Of a stretch of 23,039 nt of DNA, positions 15,131 through 20,856 are shown piece by piece. Source of the DNA: a virus; the IMG/VR virus record IMGVR_UViG_3300044621_002460, positions 1-23,039 of that record; one strand, given 5' to 3'. Within the stretch, counting starts at the first letter, position 1; every line of letters starts with the position of its first letter. The translations under genes were made by a program, and so were the position numbers. Below the pieces are notes generated by a model. The model made no database searches. It worked only from the letters and a program-made list of their open reading frames with translations, and was not told where the DNA came from.

Positions 15131-15167
15131 AATAAAAAACACTTAGCTTAGTTAAGTGTTTTTTATT
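15131..15167 (-). terminator. Intrinsic terminator of the 318-residue gene
   Basis: A 15-bp perfect stem (15131-15145 and 15153-15167) with a 7-base loop. The stem ends are A/T-rich, so the minus-strand transcript ends in TTTTTTATT. The symmetric A/T ends would let it work on either strand. Confidence 0.85.
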
Positions 15168-15189
15168 GCTGACTAAGCGATAAGTGTAC

Positions 15190-16146
15190 TCATGAAGCTT
15201 TAGCCTTGTCATCAAAAGCATCTATGATGTTTTGTCCTATTTTTGCTTTTTCAATTGCGCTAGACTTATTCCATTCTAAGTAAGAACCTGGAATGTCAAT
15301 GTTAGCGGCAACTAACTTTTTGACAGCTAACCTAGCCGCTTCTTTTTCGCTTAGATTTTCATACTTAAATGGGTTTCTAGTTTTAAATCCTACACTAGAC
15401 ATTATTTCTAATCCTGTTGGGATGTGATGAATGCTGTAAGCGTCATTTTCTCCCGCAGAAATTAGATAATCGCCCAAAGCTTCTCCTTTTACTTTTCTAG
15501 TTTCACCTTCTCTGTTTAGAATAGATATGGTCTGTTTGGTAAATTTTGTGTTATCGATTACTTCTTGAAACTTATTTACGCATGGCATCTCACAAAAGAG
15601 ATTTAATTCTAATTGTTTGGTTCTGAGTTCAATTGCTTGAGTTTCGGTTATATTGATTTGAGTATCCTTAGATTCATTAATTGCCTTTTCTGGTTTCCGA
15701 TGAAACTCGTCTTTAAATGCTTGTTTTTTCTCGATCCATAGACAGTATTTTTCTGTTAACCCCCTTTTATCCATTTCTTGTTGGTATTGATCAACCCAGT
15801 AAACTACCTGTAGAAGGAGATGACGATCCCCCCATTGAATATCTTTTTGTGTTTTAAAGTCTCTTTGCATTGACTGGACAGCTAAAGAATACTTCCATCC
15901 GTCAATAATTTCTTTATCTGTCAGTTCAGGAGATGGTACGTTGCAGCAGTGTTTTTTAAGGGTAGAAACACTAACAGGGATTTTAATAGTTATATCTTTT
16001 ACCTTTATTTCTTTTTTGGGCTTTAACTGCTCAATAGCTGATTCTACTTTTAGAATTTCTATAACAATCTTAGCCTTGGCACGATTGCCTTTTGTAATTT
16101 TAAGTTGAGATTTCAATCGAGCTAATTTAGTTTGTAAAGTGTTCAT
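15190..16146 (-). CDS. Unrecognised 318-residue protein with basic coiled-coil N-terminus
   Basis: I do not recognise a family. Residues 1-45 form a basic helix or coiled coil (LQTKLARLKSQLKITKGNRAK), and a Lys-rich linker follows (LKPKKEIKVKDITIKI). The central part has a CCNVPSPELTDKEI loop and helical EIIDGWKYSLAVQSM; the C-terminal 120 residues are mixed alpha/beta (GEALGDYLISAGENDAYSIH). No nucleotide-binding or nuclease motif is seen. AAGGA lies about eight bases before ATG 16146. It is driven by promoter-operator copy E and closed by the terminator at 15131-15167, so it is a single-gene unit. Confidence 0.8.
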   Translation of the reverse strand: MNTLQTKLARLKSQLKITKGNRAKAKIVIEILKVESAIEQLKPKKEIKVKDITIKIPVSVSTLKKHCCNVPSPELTDKEIIDGWKYSLAVQSMQRDFKTQKDIQWGDRHLLLQVVYWVDQYQQEMDKRGLTEKYCLWIEKKQAFKDEFHRKPEKAINESKDTQINITETQAIELRTKQLELNLFCEMPCVNKFQEVIDNTKFTKQTISILNREGETRKVKGEALGDYLISAGENDAYSIHHIPTGLEIMSSVGFKTRNPFKYENLSEKEAARLAVKKLVAANIDIPGSYLEWNKSSAIEKAKIGQNIIDAFDDKAKAS

Positions 16147-16180
16147 TGTTTTAATCCTTGTGTGTTTTGTTTACTTCTCT

Positions 16181-16243
16181 ATAGTAGATCGTTCTCCCAA
16201 TAAAGTCAAGTGGGTGGGAGAATTATTTCTGAGCAGATGTACT
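16181..16243 (-). promoter_or_regulatory. Promoter-operator copy E
   Basis: AGTAC box 16243-16239; operator arms ttctccca (16192-16199) and tgggagaa (16215-16222); -35 TTGACT (16209-16204); 17-base spacer; -10 TACTAT (16186-16181). It drives the 318-residue gene. It shares the -35-to-operator block with copy D and the AGTAC-to-operator block with copy C apart from two bases after the AGTAC box. Confidence 0.85.
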
Positions 16244-16263
16244 AAGTATATTTACCTGTTACC

Positions 16264-16682
16264 ATTGTAGATAGATTGTAGATAGGGTGATCGACAACCG
16301 AAACCGTTACCCTGTAAAGGTTCTAGACTTTGTAGATAATGTCGATGTCTTATAAAGGAAAAAGATAAAAGAATAAACCAGACTGGACAATAAAAAACTG
16401 TAGAGTAAAAAAGCAAACAAGGTCAACAGCAAGGCTGTTGGATTGTGATTCGATTGTAGATAAGGTTATCTACAATCGAAAGCCTTGCAGGGTATAGGTT
16501 TCAAAGTTTGTTTATCTTGTTGGCACTTTATACAGGGGAGAGAAAAAATAGGGAGAGATAAACGAACTGGACAATAAGAAAAGGATAAAAAATCCTGACA
16601 CGGGAATAAGGCTAACAACATCAACAAAGTCTAGAACCTATATATATCAATGCTTTTTATTGTTGATCACCTTATCTACAAT
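16264..16682. repeat. Gene-free region with TTGTAGATA iterons and a diverged duplication
   Basis: No gene is visible between 16147 and 16751. After promoter-operator copy E the region holds two adjacent perfect 11-base repeats attgtagatag (16264-16274 and 16275-16285), a further copy of the core at 16330-16338, a palindromic pair at 16451-16478 and a reversed copy at 16673-16682. Two blocks, about 16275-16440 and 16452-16625, align loosely along their length and share landmarks (GATTGTAGATA, an AACCGAAA/AATCGAAA step, CTGGACAATAA), which suggests an old duplication of about 185 bp. It could be an origin, a regulator-binding array or a source of small RNA; the sequence does not decide. Confidence 0.6.
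16451..16478. repeat. Palindrome of the iteron core
   Basis: Arms cgattgtagataa (16451-16463) and ttatctacaatcg (16466-16478) are perfect complements around GG. This joins two inverted copies of the iteron and looks like a dimer-binding site. Confidence 0.75.
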
Positions 16683-16703
16683 CTATTTACAAACCAACAA
16701 ACT

Positions 16704-16735
16704 ATAAACCCCCTATGAGTCCATAGGGGGTTTAT
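16704..16735 (-). terminator. Terminator of the antirepressor-like gene
   Basis: A 14-bp perfect stem, ataaaccccctatg (16704-16717) with cataggggg plus tttat (16722-16735), and a 4-base loop, 17 bases after the stop at 16752. The G/C-rich core ends in TTTAT on the minus strand; the U-tract is short but the stem is strong. Confidence 0.75.
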
Positions 16736-16751
16736 ATGGGTTTAGGTATTT

Positions 16752-17456
16752 TTACCGTTTTTTATCGTTTCTCATGAGCATTCGACCGCCTCGCCATCCC
16801 CGTGCTTTTTCTCGTTCGGTTTCGAGTAGGTTGAATTTAGCTATATCGCGCTCTTTTTCAGCGTGTAATTCTTCGATCACTAGCCGCTTATAGTCAAGCA
16901 TCGAGTTTTTACTGCTAAAGTCAGCGATCATAGTCTTTTGAGTTTTGATCAACTCCTCTAGTATTTGCTTCTCTTCGCTTAGTTTGACGATTTGGCTCTC
17001 AAGTTGCCTTACCTCTTTAATTGCCTCGCTCTTGACGCGAAAACCAGCTAATGTGTGAAGGAATAATCGGACTCCTAGCTTAAGCACTTGAGAGGCTAAC
17101 TCAGGATTATCCTTTGGCAACCACTTACAGATTAGGTCTTCTGGGATTAGATAAACCCCTTGCAGCCCGCCCTCTGTTTGAATTTGAGCCTGTTTTAGCA
17201 ATCCTAATCCTAACCCCATTGTGTTACCCCCTTGTAACCCGCTCCCTGTTTGAATTTGAGGGTGATTTGGAGATTCAGAAGTTACCCCCTTGCTATCTTC
17301 TTTAGATAGCCGGGTTAACCGCATAGTGATAGCGTTGGAGCTTTTCCCAGACATACGAGCATATCCTTTGATTGAGGCAAAGCTTTCACCGGTCTGAGTG
17401 TCGATAATTAGCTCGATGCCGTCGTGATCAAAACGTTGTAAAATTAGATCAGCCAT
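16752..17456 (-). CDS. Putative phage regulator/antirepressor-like protein, 234 residues
   Basis: The N-terminal 50 residues (GIELIIDTQTGESFASIKGYARMSGKS) resemble, from memory, the DNA-binding start of proteins common in cyanobacterial phages and plasmids, in which ARMSGKSSNAITMRL would be a helix-turn-helix. The middle holds two copies of a QIQT-x-GGLQG-like unit in a low-complexity stretch, then VYLIPEDLICKWL and a long C-terminal coiled coil (about 145-185), and a basic end (ARGWRGGRMLMRNDKKR). GAGG lies five bases before ATG 17456. Palindromes crowd its upstream region (17489-17506 and 17541-17574), suggesting control by a DNA-binding protein, possibly itself. Confidence 0.65.
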   Translation of the reverse strand: MADLILQRFDHDGIELIIDTQTGESFASIKGYARMSGKSSNAITMRLTRLSKEDSKGVTSESPNHPQIQTGSGLQGGNTMGLGLGLLKQAQIQTEGGLQGVYLIPEDLICKWLPKDNPELASQVLKLGVRLFLHTLAGFRVKSEAIKEVRQLESQIVKLSEEKQILEELIKTQKTMIADFSSKNSMLDYKRLVIEELHAEKERDIAKFNLLETEREKARGWRGGRMLMRNDKKR

Positions 17457-17488
17457 GTTAGCCTCTACAGTAGGTTGACTTGGTTAGT

Positions 17489-17506
17489 CCCTCGCGTCAA
17501 CGAGGG
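17489..17506. promoter_or_regulatory. Palindromic candidate operator upstream of the antirepressor-like gene
   Basis: CCCTCG (17489-17494) and CGAGGG (17501-17506) flank a CGTCAA centre. A nested GTTGAC...GTCAAC pair (17473-17478, 17496-17501) overlaps it. Read on the minus strand the centre is TTGACG, a possible -35, but no good -10 follows at 17 bases. Confidence 0.45.
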
Positions 17507-17540
17507 CATATTAATGTTGTACTACATTAAATAATCAATT

Positions 17541-17574
17541 ATTCCCTAATATAGAATTTTCTATATTAGGGAAT
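17541..17574. repeat. 34-bp near-continuous palindrome
   Basis: Arms attccctaatatagaa (17541-17556) and ttctatattagggaat (17559-17574) pair perfectly over 16 bp around TT. No U-tract follows on either strand. It lies between the transmembrane-protein gene and the antirepressor-like gene. Confidence 0.8.
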
Positions 17575-17697
17575 CTGGACACAAAAAAACGAGAATCGGA
17601 AAACCTATTAACAGTAGCAACAAACTAATAAAACGTATATATATCAATACTTTTCACTGTTAATACACTGCTAACAATCTGTTAACAATATTAACTA

Positions 17698-17725
17698 AAA
17701 ACCCGTCAATTAATTGACGGGTTTT
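17698..17725 (-). terminator. Terminator of the small membrane-protein gene
   Basis: A continuous palindrome, aaaacccgtcaatt (17698-17711) with aattgacgggtttt (17712-17725), starting two bases after the stop at 17728. A G/C core with A/T ends gives a U-rich end on both strands. Confidence 0.85.
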
Positions 17726-17727
17726 GA

Positions 17728-18039
17728 TTAATTAAATTTTTTGTACTCTTGTAGTATTAGGTCGGTTGCCTCCTCAATTTGGTTTCCTTTTGATAGCAGT
17801 TCAAGGACTTTAGCCAGAACTTGTCTGACTTGTTCTTTACCTATTCCTAATTCTGCTGTAGTTGATGCCACTCTAAAGCGATAGTTCCGATGCCGGGAAG
17901 TAACAGGCACTGGGTCAAGATTATTGTTTTTTGCCCACACTAGATAGATGTAGGCTTGTCTAGGTGTTATCACTTTTGCCCAAATCCAGTGACAGTAAAT
18001 CGCTAGAGTAACTAAGAATATATTTAAAGTAATAAGCAC
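17728..18039 (-). CDS. Small membrane-anchored protein, 103 residues
   Basis: Starts at GTG 18039; no other Met occurs in the frame. Residues 2-20 (LITLNIFLVTLAIYCHWIW) form one membrane anchor or signal-anchor, followed by a basic soluble domain with ITPRQAYIYLVWAKNN and a C-terminal helical region (GIGKEQVRQVLAKVLELL) that could be a small helix-turn-helix. No ribosome site is visible. The start codon lies within one palindromic arm of the 188-bp repeat element, so translation could be controlled by that structure. I do not recognise the family. Confidence 0.65.
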   Translation of the reverse strand: MLITLNIFLVTLAIYCHWIWAKVITPRQAYIYLVWAKNNNLDPVPVTSRHRNYRFRVASTTAELGIGKEQVRQVLAKVLELLSKGNQIEEATDLILQEYKKFN

Positions 18040-18219
18040 TAGACCAAGTGCGTGCGTCAGCCGACTACTATTTCAAATCGGTTACTGGAATTACACCAGC
18101 AAGCTTAGAACGACTCATTAACCAGTCTCACCAGCCGACTACTATTTCAAATCGGTTACTGATCCGCCCAGTAGCTTATGGAGGCTCTAATTAATGGATG
18201 CACTTGGTTTAGTGCTTAT
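18032..18219. repeat. 188-bp symmetric element: 20-bp terminal inverted repeats with two internal 30-bp direct repeats
   Basis: Terminal arms at 18032-18051 and 18200-18219 are complementary at 19 of 20 positions. Each arm is itself a palindrome (GCACT-6-AGTGC). Inside are two identical 30-base direct repeats (18058-18087 and 18132-18161; core ccgactactatttcaaatcg) spaced 74 bases start to start, each with a CCGA...TCGG mini-stem. It separates the small membrane-protein gene from the methyltransferase gene. It could be a structured leader RNA, a multi-site operator, a recombination or partition site, or a small mobile element. Confidence 0.75.
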
Positions 18220-18279
18220 ATTTTAAATATATCATGATAATTTTCAGATAGTTGGCAAAGTGTGACAGTTTATCAAGTG

Positions 18280-19353
18280 TCACTGTGTGTATTTTTGTAC
18301 TGATTGTTCTGTAAACCACTGTAAATAAATCTGATGCGCTATCTGTGCAGTCATTACAGGAGGAACTGACATACCAATTAAATACTTTGGATCGATATTT
18401 TTAAAGTTGTAATCGAGTGGATAGCTACCAATTAGGCAAGTTGCTTTATTTGATATATAATTATTTAAGTTACTGTGTATTAGTTTATTTTTGTTTGCTA
18501 TTACTGTTAAAGGCGTTTGATTTTCTAAGCAAACAAAAGTAAATCCAATACCGCCGATTTTGCCATTTAAACTTTTTTTATGTGTTTGTAACGCACCTGT
18601 TGATGTTATAGGGTTTTTTAAAAGTTTTTTTATATAATTACATTTAATTGCTTCTCCAATTTCATTTGTTCCAAATTCACCAAACAAAATTGGCTCTTCA
18701 TTAAAACTTAACTCTAGATTTTTAAAGTTTAAATCATTCCTTTGACAAATAAAGAACACTCGCTCACGTTTTTGAGGCACTCCCATGCTTGCGGCGTTCA
18801 AGAGGAATAACTGTACTTTATATCCTGCTTTTTCAAATTCATCTTTTATTCGCTTTACATACGCTTTGGCATTACCTTGAATAATTCCTTTAACATTTTC
18901 AGCGATAACGACCTTTGGCTGTAGTTTTTTTGCTAATCGTATGTAATCAAAGAAAAGGTCATCAAGTCGCTGTTTAGCCTGACCTTCCCTAAATACTTTT
19001 TCTTTCCCCCAGTCTTTTTCTCTATTTCCTGCCATGCTAAATGAAGAGCAGGGAGGTGAGCCGTCTAAAATATCTAGGTTGTAAAGTTCATCGGGAAGAG
19101 TTGCACGATCAGCAAAATCTCTTATATCTTCAATAAATAAATATTTAGGATTGTGGTTAGCTTTATATATATTAGCTACTTGCGGGTCTATTTCAACACC
19201 TCCTAAATGGTCAAAACCTGCTAACTTGTAACCCATAGTCGAGCCACCGCCACAGATAAAAGTACCAGATACTTTTAACCCATGTTTTTCAATTCCGGGT
19301 GCTGGGTATCCATCTGACAAATTCCACTTATATGCAAATTTATGTTTAGTCAT
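18280..19353 (-). CDS. DNA (cytosine-5-)-methyltransferase
   Basis: A 357-residue C5-cytosine methyltransferase that transfers a methyl group from S-adenosylmethionine to cytosine in a specific DNA site. Motif I is VSGTFICGGGSTMGYKLAGF (29-47); motif IV GSPPCSSFS carries the catalytic Cys102; motif VI AENV has Glu152; motif VIII QKRERVFF (194-201) supplies the QxRxR residues; the end, YLIGMSVPPVMTAQIA, fits motifs IX-X. Motif I has ICGGGS where FxGxGG is usual. No restriction enzyme lies next to it, so it is likely an orphan phage enzyme that protects DNA from host restriction. It overlaps the ParB-like gene by 8 bases, so the two are made together. Low-GC codon use resembles its neighbours. 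Confidence 0.95.
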   Translation of the reverse strand: MTKHKFAYKWNLSDGYPAPGIEKHGLKVSGTFICGGGSTMGYKLAGFDHLGGVEIDPQVANIYKANHNPKYLFIEDIRDFADRATLPDELYNLDILDGSPPCSSFSMAGNREKDWGKEKVFREGQAKQRLDDLFFDYIRLAKKLQPKVVIAENVKGIIQGNAKAYVKRIKDEFEKAGYKVQLFLLNAASMGVPQKRERVFFICQRNDLNFKNLELSFNEEPILFGEFGTNEIGEAIKCNYIKKLLKNPITSTGALQTHKKSLNGKIGGIGFTFVCLENQTPLTVIANKNKLIHSNLNNYISNKATCLIGSYPLDYNFKNIDPKYLIGMSVPPVMTAQIAHQIYLQWFTEQSVQKYTQ

Positions 19354-20050
19354 TACCTAAAAGCTTCCATACTGCTTGTTCGGGTGTCAATGCTATTTTA
19401 CTTAATTGTTCTTTTACTTGCCAGTATTCATTTTCTGTATAACTTAATTTAATTATCATTTGCCCATCCATACCCTCGATGTCAATTTCTTTGTTTTTTC
19501 CCGAAAAATTATCTGTTATATTCGATTCAAAATTATCAGAATTATCTAAATTATCTGAAGTATTTAAAGCTTCTAGGATTGAATTTAAATCGCCGATTAC
19601 TCCTAAATTCTCCCCCCTTTCATCAAGGTATTCAGCTTGGCTAATTAGTAAGTCAGTATCAAAAAGCTTTAATTCCGTAGCAAGGTCAAGCCCCGCCCCG
19701 TGAATCGTAGAATGGTTGTGAATAATCGAGTATTTTATAGCTTGAGCCTCATTTTTAGCGTGAACTCCTACTAAAATAGGAACCATCCACTCCCTATCAT
19801 TGTCAATATCTATACCTCTAGGTCGATCTATTTTGCGCTTTTTAATTGCTAATAGTGCGGCACACCGATCATGACCCTCAGTAATCCCCCCTTTTCCGCC
19901 GTTTAAGCTCGGATCGTAGCCAATTGGGTCTTTAAACCCCAACTCCAATATTGAAGCTATTGTGTTTTCAGTGGCGTGTTTTTTGGAATTACCCTTTAGT
20001 TGTTTTAGGTCGCAAAGCCGTCGATACTCAATTTCTAATTTATCTGTCAT
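19346..20050 (-). CDS. ParB/Srx-fold domain protein coupled to the methyltransferase
   Basis: Starts at ATG 20050 (MTDKLEIEYR, 234 residues); an in-frame TTG at 20092 would add 14 hydrophobic residues without a better ribosome site. The N-terminal half shows the ParB-N pattern: a RRLCDLKQLKGNSKKH start, then a GGITEGHDRCAALLAI box (ParB box II, GHxR..A) and a VPILVGVHAKNEAQAIKYSI segment. No ParB central helix-turn-helix or Walker ParA partner is visible, and the middle holds an Asn/Asp-rich linker (NTSDNLDNSDNFESN). ParB-N proteins beside DNA methyltransferases are common in phages and may be nucleases, CTP-binding clamps or methylation partners. The role here is open. Confidence 0.85.
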   Translation of the reverse strand: MTDKLEIEYRRLCDLKQLKGNSKKHATENTIASILELGFKDPIGYDPSLNGGKGGITEGHDRCAALLAIKKRKIDRPRGIDIDNDREWMVPILVGVHAKNEAQAIKYSIIHNHSTIHGAGLDLATELKLFDTDLLISQAEYLDERGENLGVIGDLNSILEALNTSDNLDNSDNFESNITDNFSGKNKEIDIEGMDGQMIIKLSYTENEYWQVKEQLSKIALTPEQAVWKLLGND

Positions 20051-20091
20051 GATTGATGTAAGATTAAGTAACTCTACTACTATAATAACCA
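20051..20091. promoter_or_regulatory. 41-bp divergent intergenic region
   Basis: This short gap separates the leftward ParB-like gene from the rightward terminase genes. On the plus strand a TATAAT (20081-20086) lies only five bases before ATG 20092, so a transcript from it would be leaderless or start inside the gene; no good -35 is at 16-18 bases. Promoters for both directions may lie within the neighbouring coding regions. Confidence 0.35.
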
Positions 20092-20856
20092 ATGGTTGTC
20101 ACTAATCGAGGCAGAAAGCGTACATACTCTATTCATGAAGAGGTAATCGAGTTTACCAAATATCCTATCTGGGAACGGCAAGAACTAGAAACCCCTGACT
20201 GGTTTGAAAGATTTCAGATTTTTTACCTTCCTATTCCTTCAGGCTATCGCACTTTAAATCGAGCCTACGGTAACTGCGGGGAAGCTTCTGGGGAACAGAT
20301 AGAGAAGACTAAATTTAAACGAGCTAAAACTGTCCCCGATGACTGGCAGTTAGCGCATAAAAACTATCGATGGGAAGAGCGGGCGAAAGCCTATTGGCTT
20401 TTAAAGATTCAAGAGCAGCAAGCTTACACTGATAGCATTTTACGAGAAATCCGAGAGAAGACTCTAAAGATTACTCTAAAAAACCTCGAAAAGATTGAAC
20501 AGATGACTAATTATCCGATTTCTCGCCGTCGGATAGATTCTGTAGATGAATCGGGCCGGCCGATTGCCATAACAATTGAACCTAACGGAAATTGGAATCA
20601 TAGAGACGCAGTGACTATGGCTAAAACGTTGACTGATACCTTTGAAAAAGTTTTAGGTTTTGACACCATCGAGTACGCAATTAATATTGTTCAAAAGCAC
20701 GGATTAGCTGTTATTGACCCTGACGGAAAACTTATAGGACATTCTGGCATAGAGAAACTCGACGACGGACTGACCTCGATTATTCGTGATAGTGCAGAAT
20801 TTGATGATGATGTAATGGTTCCCACTAAAATAAGCGATGACGATGAGAGCGAGTAA
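20092..20856 (+). CDS. Probable terminase small subunit
   Basis: A 254-residue protein directly upstream of, and overlapping, the large terminase. The small subunit recognises phage DNA and loads the large subunit for packaging. The segment WQLAHKNYRWEERAKAYWLL recalls the W..RA.AY motif seen in small-terminase-like proteins next to TerL. A long charged helix follows (about 116-145), then a mid-protein region with NHRDAVTMAKTLTDTFEKVLG and an acidic tail (EFDDDVMVPTKISDDDE). No ribosome site precedes ATG 20092. The call rests mostly on context; another packaging accessory protein is possible. Confidence 0.7.
   Translation: MVVTNRGRKRTYSIHEEVIEFTKYPIWERQELETPDWFERFQIFYLPIPSGYRTLNRAYGNCGEASGEQIEKTKFKRAKTVPDDWQLAHKNYRWEERAKAYWLLKIQEQQAYTDSILREIREKTLKITLKNLEKIEQMTNYPISRRRIDSVDESGRPIAITIEPNGNWNHRDAVTMAKTLTDTFEKVLGFDTIEYAINIVQKHGLAVIDPDGKLIGHSGIEKLDDGLTSIIRDSAEFDDDVMVPTKISDDDESE

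Noticed and set aside
18058-18161. Two identical 30-bp repeats considered as a minimal CRISPR array
   Set aside because: Only two repeats, a 44-base spacer, no cas genes and enclosing inverted repeats; a repeat element explains it better.
18032-18219. Element considered as a retron RNA because of its terminal inverted repeats
   Set aside because: The next gene is a short membrane-anchored protein, and no reverse transcriptase is present in the window.
20051-20092. TTG start at 20092 for the ParB-like protein
   Set aside because: It adds a hydrophobic stretch outside the ParB fold with no ribosome site; ATG 20050 is the simpler start.
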